Positions 23,142 to 30,489 of a stretch of DNA of 40,048 bases are shown one piece after another (within the stretch, counting starts at the first letter, position 1; the number at the start of each line of letters is the position of its first letter). Origin of the DNA: a virus; the IMG/VR virus record IMGVR_UViG_3300017934_000002, positions 1-40,048 of that record; one strand, 5' to 3'. Both the position numbers and the translations under genes were made by a program. The notes under the pieces are model-generated. The model was not told where the DNA came from, searched no databases, and saw only the letters and a program-made list of their open reading frames with translations.

Positions 23142-23638
23142 CGCCCGAAGCCGTAGAACAGAAAGCCATCGAAGGCATTACCGTTTGCCGGCTCTGCGGA
23201 AAAGGCATCCGCGTGATAACCTCCGTACCGATCATCGGGGAAACCATAGAGCAGCGCGCCAAACGCTTCGTCGCCGCATTGCATCAGCACGTCCGAGACC
23301 GGCACGCCGAGCAGGCCATACGGTTGAAGGACACCTATACCGCATTCGGAGAGACGTTCCGAGACCTCTTAGTGCTCCAGTGCTATGCGACCGAAGACCC
23401 GGTACTGCAAGCCGCCATCGAAGCCGCCCGAGCGCCCATACACGCGCTCACCCGGCGTAACACAATGACCGACGATCAACTGCGCGAGTTTCTTGCCAAG
23501 CATGGAGCCACCAAAGCGCATATGGGATTCCTGCTACCCGCGGCCCAAGAGCTTCGAGACTTCCTGTGCGAACAGGGGAAATTTGAACACCCGCTTGTGA
23601 AGAAGGCGAGAGAAGCGGCCCCGCTCACCGCGGCTTGA
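23138..23638 (+). CDS. Zinc-finger-like hypothetical protein, 166 aa
   Basis: CRLCGKG (residues 17-23) with HQHVRDRH about 35 residues later is a plausible C2H2-type zinc site. The rest is helical. Ends by overlapping the cytosine methyltransferase gene tail-to-tail by 14 bases. Function unknown; DNA or RNA binding is an inference from the zinc site. Confidence 0.62.
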   Translation: MTPEAVEQKAIEGITVCRLCGKGIRVITSVPIIGETIEQRAKRFVAALHQHVRDRHAEQAIRLKDTYTAFGETFRDLLVLQCYATEDPVLQAAIEAARAPIHALTRRNTMTDDQLREFLAKHGATKAHMGFLLPAAQELRDFLCEQGKFEHPLVKKAREAAPLTAA

Positions 23639-24581
23639 AGCAGTACGCGATCCAGCGCGCAAGCTCGAAGGGAATCTTGGCGATTTGAGCGGAAGCCGCT
23701 TTACGGGCCGTCGTCCGATTGCCTGTCAGACGACACGGCGATATCGTACCAGCCGCCTTTTGCTCCGCATAGGTTCCAAACCAGTCGCCGCCCGCCTTCA
23801 GGCCGCTGGCCGCCTTCCGCCGCTCATCCAAGGCTTTATCGAACCAGGCAGGACCGGAGCCGCGCTGTTTGACGCCCGAGCCGTCCACCGGATTCCCGCC
23901 GCTACCTGAATCGGCATTGTGATTCTGAGCGAACCAGGAGCCGCCAAAGCCTTTGAACTGACCAGACCAGGGCATCAGCGCCGGAACATCGCCCCATAAG
24001 TAATAGCTTCCAAAGTGCCACGCAGCGCTACCCACCCAGGATTGAGCGCCCTTCACGTTTTCAACGATGAGCGGCACATGCCGCCCCGCCGCTTCCGAGG
24101 CTTCCCGCTGGATGCGGAAACACGCGTCGAACAGAGCATTGAGCGTAAACGAATCGGCAAACCGGGAGCCGCTATCCCGAAACCACCTTTGCCATTCCGC
24201 CTCACGCTTCGCAATACCCCAAGGCATCGCCATGTAGCTGTACGCTTTGCATGGTGGAGACGCCACAATCAACGCCGCATCTTTGAACTGGGAGCCATGC
24301 AGCGTTAGAACGTCTTGAAGAACCAGTTGCGCCGGATACTGGACAATGCGCGTACACGGCTTCGCACTCGCACCCTCAAGCCCCAGAGACACCGCGCACC
24401 CTTGAGTCCAACCCCGATGCTCCACAGGCTTCGTACCTTTCGAGCCGTCAGAATCCGGCAGTTCAGGCAAGGCGTACATATGCCGTTCGATATCGAAGCC
24501 GATGCACTCGTAGCCTTCAGACAATGCCCCTTCGGTCCATCCTCCGAGGCCGCAGAAGAGATCAATGCAAAGAGGCTTCAT
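23625..24581 (-). CDS. C5-cytosine DNA methyltransferase, 318 aa
   Basis: Motif I is DLFCGLGGWTEG (residues 7-18), motif IV ASPPCKAYS with catalytic Cys111, and motif VI VENVKG (ENV 174-176). The C-terminal KIPFELARWIAYCF matches motif X of the family. It transfers a methyl group from AdoMet to C5 of cytosine. No cognate endonuclease is adjacent, so it is an orphan phage-type enzyme, probably guarding against host restriction. Last gene of the minus early unit; starts by ATGA overlap. Confidence 0.9.
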   Translation of the reverse strand: MKPLCIDLFCGLGGWTEGALSEGYECIGFDIERHMYALPELPDSDGSKGTKPVEHRGWTQGCAVSLGLEGASAKPCTRIVQYPAQLVLQDVLTLHGSQFKDAALIVASPPCKAYSYMAMPWGIAKREAEWQRWFRDSGSRFADSFTLNALFDACFRIQREASEAAGRHVPLIVENVKGAQSWVGSAAWHFGSYYLWGDVPALMPWSGQFKGFGGSWFAQNHNADSGSGGNPVDGSGVKQRGSGPAWFDKALDERRKAASGLKAGGDWFGTYAEQKAAGTISPCRLTGNRTTARKAASAQIAKIPFELARWIAYCFKPR

Positions 24582-24835
24582 GCGCCGCCCGTCAGTTCAT
24601 CCCGTCTCTTCAACAGATCCAGGAGTCTCTTTTCCCGCAACTCGGTTTCCCGCATGTGGTAGTCAATCGAGAGCCGCATTTGAAAAATCTGCGAACGGAT
24701 TTTGGCAAGCTCAATAGCGCGCGGATCTTTCTCCGCTTTCGCCCGGCTCCGGTTGTTGCTGGCGAGAATCCGGGCGCGGTACGCCGGGTCCGTGCGGTAT
24801 CGCTGGCGCCGTTGCGCGGGATCGGCCATGGGCAT
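24578..24835 (-). CDS. Coiled-coil hypothetical protein, 85 aa
   Basis: Arg-rich N-terminus (PAQRRQRYRTDPAYRARIL) and a long charged helix (AIELAKIRSQIFQMRLSIDYH, LREKRLLDLLKRRDEL). Its position before the methyltransferase gene could indicate an accessory protein. Function unknown. Confidence 0.6.
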   Translation of the reverse strand: MPMADPAQRRQRYRTDPAYRARILASNNRSRAKAEKDPRAIELAKIRSQIFQMRLSIDYHMRETELREKRLLDLLKRRDELTGGA

Positions 24836-25291
24836 TCACACCAGCGGCGCGAGAATCCCCCCGTGATTATGAGGCTGTGGGATTCCACATGCACCATCAC
24901 ATAGCGGCTTGCGTTTTGCAGCAGCCCGCGCCGCCCGTCTCGCCATCCGTTTCGCGCGCCGCGCCTTCTCCGCTTCATCTTTCGCTTTCCAGCGGCAGGG
25001 AGACGAGTAGAAGCGTTTCTTGGGCTTGCGCTCGAACCAGCGACCACAGCCGCAATCGCACTGCACGAACTGAGCCTTGAAGGCCTGCACCGTCACAAAC
25101 AGCGCGTGAGCTTCGCAGCCTGGCTGTTCGCATTCGGAAATCAGACGGTGATGGCCGCAGTAGTGATTGCGATTCCAGATGTCCCGATGCTCCGCTTTGC
25201 AGAACTCCTGCCAGGACCGGGTTTTCATGTAGGGCTGTTTACAGGACTCCAATTTGCAGATATCGGGTTCCGGGTTGCCAAGTAGACCCAT
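24836..25291 (-). CDS. Multi-zinc-ribbon protein, 151 aa, leaderless start
   Basis: Many cysteine and histidine pairs occur: CKLESC, FCKAEH, YCGHH, CEQPGC, CDCGCGRWF and CDGAC. Together they form two or three candidate zinc sites, followed by an Arg/Lys/Ala-rich helix. The CDCGCG...F.S..CR pattern resembles small phage zinc-ribbon proteins. TAGAAT (25298-25303) stands 6 bases before the ATG, with no Shine-Dalgarno. Confidence 0.68.
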   Translation of the reverse strand: MGLLGNPEPDICKLESCKQPYMKTRSWQEFCKAEHRDIWNRNHYCGHHRLISECEQPGCEAHALFVTVQAFKAQFVQCDCGCGRWFERKPKKRFYSSPCRWKAKDEAEKARRAKRMARRAARAAAKRKPLCDGACGIPQPHNHGGILAPLV

Positions 25292-25571
25292 GGACCGATT
25301 CTAGCATGGTTATCACTTGCAGGTTAATGCATTCGCTTAGTGTTTAGTGCCGGAGGAGGATGTACTGAGAGCGTAGCGGAGGGAAGGGCCTTACAGGGCT
25401 TCTTTTAGCCCGAAATACGCCCTTGTTTAGAATCAACAACTTCTATGTGACAAGGGGGTACGTCGGTACCGGAGTATACGGGGTTTACCTTAGAAGAGTA
25501 TCCGAAGCTGAAACATGGGTCCATTCACTGAAGACGGTACGCCTTTGCGGATCGGAAGTCAAGAGGAAAAT
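25292..25571 (-). promoter_or_regulatory. Non-coding control region before the zinc-ribbon gene
   Basis: 280 bases without a convincing gene. On the minus strand TTGACT-N17-TACCGT is a good promoter match near 25535-25565. Downstream is GGGCT-AAAAGA-AGCCC (about 25397-25412), a hairpin without a U-run, and then TAGAAT next to the gene start. A long transcribed leader, or a small RNA ahead of a second promoter, would fit. Base composition is less GC-rich than its surroundings. Confidence 0.45.
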
Positions 25572-25790
25572 TCACTCGCCTCTCACAAAGGCCGCCAGCG
25601 CCGCATCCCAATCGAGCGCGATGGGTTTCGGACCTCGTTGACTTAATACCTTCCGGCAGTCTTCAGCCGCCGCAAGCTCCAAACGCGCCATCGAATCGAC
25701 GCCGCGCGCTTTCCACATGGCGGCCCACTCCTGATGACGGGAAATGGCGCTAGCAATTTCAGCCGCCGTCATGGTCTCCAGGTTCTTCAT
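25572..25790 (-). CDS. Hypothetical helical protein, 72 aa
   Basis: MKNLETMTAAEIASAISRHQ and a helical body (ARLELAAAEDCRKVLSQR). The start overlaps the preceding STKAA stop as ATGA. Function unknown. Confidence 0.6.
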   Translation of the reverse strand: MKNLETMTAAEIASAISRHQEWAAMWKARGVDSMARLELAAAEDCRKVLSQRGPKPIALDWDAALAAFVRGE

Positions 25791-26434
25791 GCGGCCTTGG
25801 TGGATTCAAGACCCTTGCGGAATTGGCCGACTTTGCAGGAACAACAGGAGCCATCGGCCAGCAACCCATCGTTACAGCACGTCGGCCGCTTCCATTGAGG
25901 CCGTGCGGCAAGCCTTCGCGCAACCTCATCGGGAGATTCCGCAACCTGCGGCGAGTCGTAACCTTCCAAACGCTTCAGCCATTCCGGCGCCGCCGCGATT
26001 TCTTCCGCTGTGGCGGGACCAGTGAAACTCCGCGCGACAGAATTTACATTGACCAGCAAGGCCACCGCGACATCAAGCGCCGGGTCTTCACTGGCGACGT
26101 GGCCCCCTGGCAGTTGCTTCAATACCGGCCCTTCAATTTCCCGGTTGCGCTCTGGATTTTCCGAAGGAATGCCATCGAGAAAAACAGATGAGCCGACGTC
26201 GATACCGTCTTTCGGTTTGAACCGCGCGCAGTAACAGGCCCGCATCTCGCGCTCACCGGGCCATTCCCCGTAGAGCGCCCGGACACGCTTGACCAACCAG
26301 CGGACCTGATCCTCCGTTTCGCACATCTCGCCAAGGGTTTCAACGAGCGCGGCCCGCGCGTACAGGTCGGACGGGAAGAATCTCATCAAAGCCAGCGACC
26401 CAACTAACTCGTTAACAACATCGGGGTGCATCAT
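25787..26434 (-). CDS. Hypothetical protein with C-terminal cysteine cluster, 215 aa, leaderless start
   Basis: The helical N-terminal half (DLYARAALVETLGEMCETEDQ, WLVKRVRALYGEWPGEREMR) has the look of DNA-replication accessory proteins in small phages. The C-terminus has TCCNDGLLADGSCCSCKVGQF, a probable zinc knuckle. TTGTAT-N17-CATACT ends 6 bases before the ATG and no Shine-Dalgarno is present. Next gene after the initiator, so an initiator partner is possible (inference). Confidence 0.62.
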   Translation of the reverse strand: MMHPDVVNELVGSLALMRFFPSDLYARAALVETLGEMCETEDQVRWLVKRVRALYGEWPGEREMRACYCARFKPKDGIDVGSSVFLDGIPSENPERNREIEGPVLKQLPGGHVASEDPALDVAVALLVNVNSVARSFTGPATAEEIAAAPEWLKRLEGYDSPQVAESPDEVARRLAARPQWKRPTCCNDGLLADGSCCSCKVGQFRKGLESTKAA

Positions 26435-26440
26435 GCGGAC

Positions 26441-26469
26441 AGTATGAGGGAATCGAGCGGAAAATACAA
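26441..26469 (-). promoter_or_regulatory. Promoter of the 215-aa gene: TTGTAT-N17-CATACT
   Basis: TTGTAT lies at 26464-26469 and CATACT at 26441-26446 on the minus strand, 17 bases apart; the ATG follows after 6 bases. The gap 26435-26482 has no room for a leader. Confidence 0.55.
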
Positions 26470-26482
26470 GATAGGTACGGTA

Positions 26483-27592
26483 CTACAGGATGCGGCCACG
26501 TGTTTTTATGTTGCGGAGAATCAGGTCCATGGTAGCATCGGTCGCATTCCGATGCTCATAAGTCATGCGGGGTTTTGCGGATACTCCCGAACAGATGATC
26601 TCAGGAACGCGGTGAAGCAGCAACCCTGACCCGTGCGCGCGTTTGCCAGTGTAGGTCTGATAGCTTTCTTCCACGGCTTGAGCAATCATGGCATCGTTGG
26701 CGATCACCCCAGCCCGTTTGGCAGCGTCAAGCGTTTCATGTGCTAGCCGTTGCACGAATCCGGCGCTGATTCCAGCGTCGTGGGACCGCACGGCAGCGTC
26801 CGTTTTGGGAAAAATAGGAGACGCCTGCTGCTGCTGCCCATCCTGCCCTTGAGCACTCTCTACGGCAGCAGCAGTAATGCTGCTCTTTCTTTCACTATCT
26901 TTACTCCTTATATGCGCGGACGCGCGTGTCACCTTTTTGGTGACGTGCGTGTCCGCTGGAACCTCATTTTCTGCGGACACGCGCGTCACATCGGATGTGA
27001 CGGGTTTGTGCTTCAAAATCTCCTGAAGCCGGCTTTCCCCACGCGCAATATCCGAGGCTATCTGTTTTGCCTCTTCAAGCTCGGAACCTTGCGGCAATTC
27101 TTCCAGCCCGAGCCGATAGCGCTTCAGGTACCGGACGAATTCCGCCGGCAAATCTTCCGGGTAAACGATTTCCGGCCGCTCTTCCGCGGCATCCCCAACG
27201 GGCTTCAAAGATTCTGGAAGCGCGCGCCGAATGATCCATTCCCCGTCGCGCGCCGCATACCCGGTGGATTCGAGCGCCGCGAGACCGCGGCAAACCTGCC
27301 GGCGATCCATGTCGCACTCTTGCGCGATATCTTTCACCATCATCGGAACGACCTTGCCGCGTTCGAGTTTCACCGCCCGCTCCGTGTGAAAAAACACCGT
27401 GTGCGACGTAAGGCAAAGGAACACCCGCGTTTTTTCGCCCCACGTCGGATCGCGCATGGCGCGAAACACCCAGGCTTTGGCATCCTGGTAGAACTCCCCA
27501 GGAGCGACCCCTAGTGCTGAAAGCCACCCTGGCACCTCTTTGCCTTCTGATCGCGCTTGTTTTCTTGGAATTGAATCTGATAGGATAGGCAC
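26483..27592 (-). CDS. Winged-helix replication-initiator-like protein, 369 aa (GTG start)
   Basis: Residues about 40-125 look like a winged helix-turn-helix of the replication protein O type (AKAWVFRAMRDPTWGEKTRVFL, MVKDIAQECDMDRRQVCRGLAALESTGYA). A charged linker follows, then a helical C-terminal part. AAGGAG sits 7 bases before GTG 27592. The linker-coding DNA holds an iteron-like cluster (26916-27002), as lambda O encloses its origin. No helicase or polymerase is encoded, so host enzymes would be recruited. The assignment rests on fold impression and context. Confidence 0.65.
   Translation of the reverse strand: MPILSDSIPRKQARSEGKEVPGWLSALGVAPGEFYQDAKAWVFRAMRDPTWGEKTRVFLCLTSHTVFFHTERAVKLERGKVVPMMVKDIAQECDMDRRQVCRGLAALESTGYAARDGEWIIRRALPESLKPVGDAAEERPEIVYPEDLPAEFVRYLKRYRLGLEELPQGSELEEAKQIASDIARGESRLQEILKHKPVTSDVTRVSAENEVPADTHVTKKVTRASAHIRSKDSERKSSITAAAVESAQGQDGQQQQASPIFPKTDAAVRSHDAGISAGFVQRLAHETLDAAKRAGVIANDAMIAQAVEESYQTYTGKRAHGSGLLLHRVPEIICSGVSAKPRMTYEHRNATDATMDLILRNIKTRGRIL
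26916..27002. repeat. Iteron-like cluster inside the initiator gene; candidate origin
   Basis: Three 17-mers of the type GCGGACACGCGCGTCAC occur: 26916-26932 (plus), 26940-26956 (minus) and 26973-26989 (plus), with a half site GATGTGACG at 26994-27002. They differ at 1-3 positions. The first two form an 18-bp dyad around TTTTT. The location within the initiator coding region suggests an initiator-binding origin. Confidence 0.6.
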
Positions 27593-27663
27593 AGCAAGTC
27601 TCCTTGACTGACTTGGGATCGGGACCCCGGAGCGTTTGGAACGGCTCTCCGGGGTTCTTTTTT
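27593..27663 (+). ncRNA. Candidate antisense RNA over the initiator leader
   Basis: A plus-strand promoter-like pair TTGTTT (27557-27562) and TAGGAT (27581-27586), 18 bases apart, would start RNA near 27593. A strong intrinsic terminator ends it at 27663. The 70-nt RNA is fully complementary to the initiator mRNA leader, including its AAGGAG ribosome site. No plus-strand gene exists nearby to need that terminator. Countertranscribed RNAs of this design control initiator synthesis in many plasmids. Confidence 0.6.
27624..27663 (+). terminator. Intrinsic terminator, plus direction
   Basis: ACCCCGGAG (27624-27632) pairs perfectly with CTCCGGGGT (27647-27655) and is followed by TTCTTTTTT. On the minus strand the run is A-rich and precedes the stem, so it cannot end the minus genes. 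Confidence 0.85.
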
Positions 27664-27723
27664 GCTCACCATGAGATTGTAAACCGGCTCAGGACACGCG
27701 GGAAGAGAAGCGTAGGCGAAACG

Positions 27724-28170
27724 TCATGCCGCCTTCCCCTCCATTGTGCCCATGGCAAGCTCGGTGAGATCGACTAGGGACATGCCGGTCTTAGCCTTCT
27801 TCAAGCGCGCCAGCAGTTTTTGATAGTCAGTCTCAAAGTACGTTTCCCGGCCATCAGTGAGCAGGTAGAGCCTTGGAACGCGTTTGACGATTGGTTGCAC
27901 GGCGGTGGTGCGCCGCAGCGCGCGCAGCATAACCCGAGCCTTGGGAATCCAATGGTTTTGATGGGGCAAACATCCCGCCCGGCGCAATGCAACCACGAGT
28001 TGAACCTCTACAAGCTGCTCAGGCGTATAGAACCGTCTTGATCCGCCGCCGCCCCCTGGAAACCCTTTCCGGTGGAGCGGCTTCACTATCGCTTGTTCAT
28101 CCCACCACTGGAGTTGGCGTTTGCTAACGCCGGCGATGCGCGCTACCGCAGAGGTTTCGTATTCGATCAT
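27724..28170 (-). CDS. MerR-family transcriptional regulator, 148 aa
   Basis: MIEYETSAVARIAGVSKRQLQ WWDEQAIVKP carries the MerR winged-helix start: helix-turn-helix, then the wing with RRFYTPEQLVEVQ. The C-terminal part is short and lacks metal-binding cysteines expected of metal sensors. The ATG at 28170 overlaps the previous stop as ATGA; a longer reading is rejected. Probably the regulator of the early/late or copy-number decision. Its own unit begins at the dyad near 28346-28377. Confidence 0.82.
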   Translation of the reverse strand: MIEYETSAVARIAGVSKRQLQWWDEQAIVKPLHRKGFPGGGGGSRRFYTPEQLVEVQLVVALRRAGCLPHQNHWIPKARVMLRALRRTTAVQPIVKRVPRLYLLTDGRETYFETDYQKLLARLKKAKTGMSLVDLTELAMGTMEGKAA

Positions 28171-28346
28171 GCCGCCTTCCCCCAACGCGCTTCATTCGCT
28201 TTTTTCGACCAGGCCCGGCGCCGCTTGAGGCTCAAGCGGGCCTGCTTCGCGCGTCCGCCTAGGATGGCGATTTCCCGGCGCCGTTCCGGTGAAAGCGCCT
28301 TTGCCCGCGCCTTCGCGGCGTTCCGAGCCGATTCCAATCGAGTCAT
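28167..28346 (-). CDS. Small basic protein, 59 aa
   Basis: MTRLESARNAAKARAKALSP then RRREIAILGGRAKQARLSLK and KKANEARWGKAA. The Lys/Arg/Ala-rich single-helix pattern with a GGRAKQ turn is frequent beside phage regulators. No Shine-Dalgarno; TACCAT stands 10 bases before the ATG. Possibly a nucleoid-type or regulator accessory protein (inference). Confidence 0.6.
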   Translation of the reverse strand: MTRLESARNAAKARAKALSPERRREIAILGGRAKQARLSLKRRRAWSKKANEARWGKAA

Positions 28347-28429
28347 TCCGAAAGTTATGGTACTCGGTTTTTCGGAAACGCGCAAGTAGGGATTGACATG
28401 CAGGCCCGATTCGTGGCAAACTCGCAAGC
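28347..28429. promoter_or_regulatory. Divergent early control region with perfect 8-bp dyad
   Basis: TTCCGAAA (28346-28353) and TTTCGGAA (28370-28377) form a perfect dyad that brackets the minus -10 box (TACCAT; TTGCGC lies 17 bases upstream). For the plus unit, TTGACA (28393-28398) and CAAACT (28417-28422) are 18 bases apart and end 7 bases before ATG 28430. The dyad is a good operator candidate for the MerR-type protein or another dimer. Confidence 0.65.
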
Positions 28430-28687
28430 ATGGAGACGGACAGCCTAAAGCATTTGCTAGTGACAATCCACGGGGACGGCTTTCTCTGCGGGCGCCAGCC
28501 CACGGTGGTTTCCGGTCTGCTGGTATTCCGCGGCTACCGGATCACCAAAGACGGCTGGCACGGCAACGCCGAGATGTTCACCTTGACCGCCGAGAGCGTC
28601 CGCTACGGCCAGGAGCTAGAGGCTCCCATGCAACCGTTCGGGGACATCGACATCTTTATCCGCAACGAATTGAGGCCGATTCGATGA
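28430..28687 (+). CDS. Hypothetical protein, 85 aa, first gene of the plus early unit
   Basis: Beta-rich and soluble (HLLVTIHGDGFLCGRQPTVVSGLL, DIDIFIRNELRPIR). The ATG lies 7 bases after the -10 box with no Shine-Dalgarno, so a leaderless start is likely. Function unknown. Confidence 0.65.
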   Translation: METDSLKHLLVTIHGDGFLCGRQPTVVSGLLVFRGYRITKDGWHGNAEMFTLTAESVRYGQELEAPMQPFGDIDIFIRNELRPIR

Positions 28688-29019
28688 GCTACGACCTCAT
28701 TTTCGGCATCCGGCCCAAACCGATCTACCGGGAAGGCCCGCCCGTGCGAGACGAAGCCTATCTGCGTTTCATCGCCTCTTTCCCGTGCGTGGTATGCGGA
28801 AAACGGGCCGAGGCGGCGCACACCGGCCCGCACGGCATGAGACAGAAATCGAGCGACCTTTCGGCCATTCCGCTTTGCCGGAAGCATCACCGCACCGGCC
28901 CGGATTCCTACCATGCCAGCGCGCGCACGTTCGCAGACCGGCACTGTTTGGACATTCCAAGCCTGATTGCGCAGTTCAACGCGCTGTGGGCTGAAAGACA
29001 AGCCAGGAGAGCGGCATGA
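28684..29019 (+). CDS. Ref/DUF968-like HNH-fold nuclease, 111 aa
   Basis: The zinc and active-site frame is clear: FPCVVCGKR (C35, C38), AEAAHTGPHGM (H46, H50) and IPLCRKHHRTGPDSYH (C65, H68, H69). This arrangement is shared by Ref-like and DUF968 phage proteins, which act on recombination intermediates or make RecA-directed breaks. ATG 28684 overlaps the previous stop. Likely supports phage recombination or replication repair. Confidence 0.78.
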   Translation: MSYDLIFGIRPKPIYREGPPVRDEAYLRFIASFPCVVCGKRAEAAHTGPHGMRQKSSDLSAIPLCRKHHRTGPDSYHASARTFADRHCLDIPSLIAQFNALWAERQARRAA

Positions 29020-29222
29020 AAACGGATACCAGTCAGGACACTGCGATTGTCGATTGGATCGAACGTTTGTGCCGTCAGCGAATGAAACTCTTCCGCCGAA
29101 CCGGCATCGTATGCTCCCCGTCTGGGACACTCAACTTCGATGATGGGGGTTTCAAGACCTTCAGGGAAGCGGCCAAACAAGCGATGAAGCCCAAGCCGAG
29201 ACAGCGAAGGAGAGCCGCATGA
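29016..29222 (+). CDS. Hypothetical small protein, 68 aa
   Basis: Helical start (TDTSQDTAIVDWIERLCRQRMK), basic C-terminus ending RQRRRAA from the AGGAGAGCCGCATGA junction. Strong Shine-Dalgarno within the previous gene. Function unknown. Confidence 0.58.
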   Translation: MKTDTSQDTAIVDWIERLCRQRMKLFRRTGIVCSPSGTLNFDDGGFKTFREAAKQAMKPKPRQRRRAA

Positions 29223-29404
29223 AAACCGTTGTTCGCATCAAAGATCCGGAATTAGGAAACGGAACCTATCTGTTCTGCCTGGCCGAGCCAGTGCCGACCG
29301 ATGACGCCGGAATCATCGCACGGGTCTGCGAATGCTCCCCTAGCGCAACCGCAGTCCTCATTACCCGTGAATATCCATGTGCCCCGCGGAGGAGAGCGGC
29401 ATGA
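29219..29404 (+). CDS. Hypothetical small protein, 61 aa
   Basis: MKTVVRIKDPELGNGTYLFC with a later CECSPSATAVLITREYPC, a possible disulphide or zinc site. Ends RRRAA. Same junction motif at both ends. Function unknown. Confidence 0.55.
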   Translation: MKTVVRIKDPELGNGTYLFCLAEPVPTDDAGIIARVCECSPSATAVLITREYPCAPRRRAA

Positions 29405-29703
29405 AGCCGCGGTTATCAAGTACCGTTAGCGGGGCCTTTCCCGAAGCGCGCAAGCGCTCGAAACGGGACAATCGAGCCATGAGCAAACCGGGCTTGAAGT
29501 ACAACGGCAAGACGATCATTGAGCAGGACCGGGACGGTTTTCTGATCCTGCTTCCGAACGGCCAGATGCGTTGCTCTCTGACCGCAAACGAGGCCCTCGA
29601 ATGGGCGCGGCTGCATTTCTCGAGCGAGACGCCCTCGGGGTTCTTAGGCATCGGTCTAATCGAATACCGGCCCCTCCAGGCGCAGGGCGGAGGGGTTCAG
29701 TGA
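29401..29703 (+). CDS. Hypothetical protein, 100 aa
   Basis: The basic N-terminus is followed by MSKPGLKYNGKTIIEQDRDGF and a compact alpha/beta body (LTANEALEWARLHFSS). An internal ATG at MSKPGL could be the real start. The last ten residues (RPLQAQGGGVQ) recur in the next gene because the junction DNA is repeated. Confidence 0.6.
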   Translation: MKPRLSSTVSGAFPEARKRSKRDNRAMSKPGLKYNGKTIIEQDRDGFLILLPNGQMRCSLTANEALEWARLHFSSETPSGFLGIGLIEYRPLQAQGGGVQ

Positions 29704-29879
29704 ACGGGAACGTTAAACGCGACTTCAGCCACACGCCCGAACACTGGTTGCACGATGCGGCACGCTGGAGAGGCATCGACCCGTTCATGGAAGACATAGC
29801 CCTGCGAATCGCCGCATACCTGACCGAGCATCCCGAAGGGTACCGACCCTTGCGGGCGCAAGAAGGAGGGGTTCAGTGA
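29700..29879 (+). CDS. Hypothetical small protein, 59 aa (GTG start)
   Basis: GTG 29700 overlaps TGA as GTGA and has GGAGGGG upstream. Reads VNGNVKRDFSHTPEHWLHDA, then a helical body, and ends RPLRAQEGGVQ like the previous protein. The start and both junctions are near-duplicates of those at 29876. Function unknown. Confidence 0.58.
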   Translation: MNGNVKRDFSHTPEHWLHDAARWRGIDPFMEDIALRIAAYLTEHPEGYRPLRAQEGGVQ

Positions 29880-30100
29880 ACGGGCTATCGTATCGCTGCT
29901 GCTGGCATTGTCTGAAGTGCCACTCGCAAGGGTTTGACGTTCCCGTGCCGCCCGATACACCAGTGCTCAATCTCGCGGCCATCGCAACCGCACATCACGC
30001 GACCACAAACCCCAAATGCGCCGAAGTCTATCAAGGACGATGGGTTGAGATTACCAAGCTGCAAGATACTGAACTGCGCGAGATCGTGAGGCCGAAATGA
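29876..30100 (+). CDS. Hypothetical small protein with CxxC-type motif, 74 aa (GTG start)
   Basis: V/MNGLSYRCCWHCLKCHSQGF has CCxxCxxC, a likely zinc knuckle; a later HHATTNPKC could complete it. Same GGAGGGGTTCAGTGAACGGG entry as the gene before. Function unknown. Confidence 0.6.
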   Translation: MNGLSYRCCWHCLKCHSQGFDVPVPPDTPVLNLAAIATAHHATTNPKCAEVYQGRWVEITKLQDTELREIVRPK

Positions 30101-30489
30101 CCGACCGCCAAGACCCCGACGCCTTCTACCGCTTCCCGCAGCCCTTCTTTGTCGAATCCCTGCCCTGCGAGAACTGCGGACGGCCATCGGAACAGCGAAC
30201 CTGGAACGCCGAGCTTCAGATGTACATCGGGGTAGATTGCCCTTGCCTTACCGAGCCGGATGAACCGATGTGCCCGGAACTGCTGGCGCCGATCTTGGCC
30301 GCTAGAAGCGTCCGGGAGATCATTGAAGTCTGCAAGGCGCATCGGATCAACTGCCCTGTGTGCGGCGCAATGCAGGGCAAACGCCAAAGCGGCCCTATTC
30401 CGTGGAGACCGCAGCGCAACCCCGACGAATTGAGGGTCCGAGGACCGGGAGGAAGGCGGCATGACGACACCAGGACCGTGGGGCATTGA
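30097..30489 (+). CDS. Double zinc-ribbon hypothetical protein, 130 aa
   Basis: LPCENCGRPSE, DCPCLTE, MCPEL and NCPVCGAMQ give two CxxC pairs. The rest is helical and the tail is Gly/Arg-rich. The last 60 bases of the gene are part of a 67-bp repeat (30398-30464). Function unknown; nucleic acid binding is plausible. Confidence 0.6.
   Translation: MTDRQDPDAFYRFPQPFFVESLPCENCGRPSEQRTWNAELQMYIGVDCPCLTEPDEPMCPELLAPILAARSVREIIEVCKAHRINCPVCGAMQGKRQSGPIPWRPQRNPDELRVRGPGGRRHDDTRTVGH
30398..30464. repeat. 67-bp direct repeat at a gene junction, copy 1
   Basis: Matches 31081-31147 with about five differences. It includes GACCGGGAGGAAGGCGGC and the ATGA of the next gene, so it is a complete translational entry module. 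Confidence 0.9.

Noticed and set aside
25423-25641. A 72-codon plus-strand frame in the gap before the zinc-ribbon gene
   Set aside because: Starts with TTG, has no ribosome site, runs into the opposite-strand 72-aa gene and lies in a region with minus-strand promoter signals.
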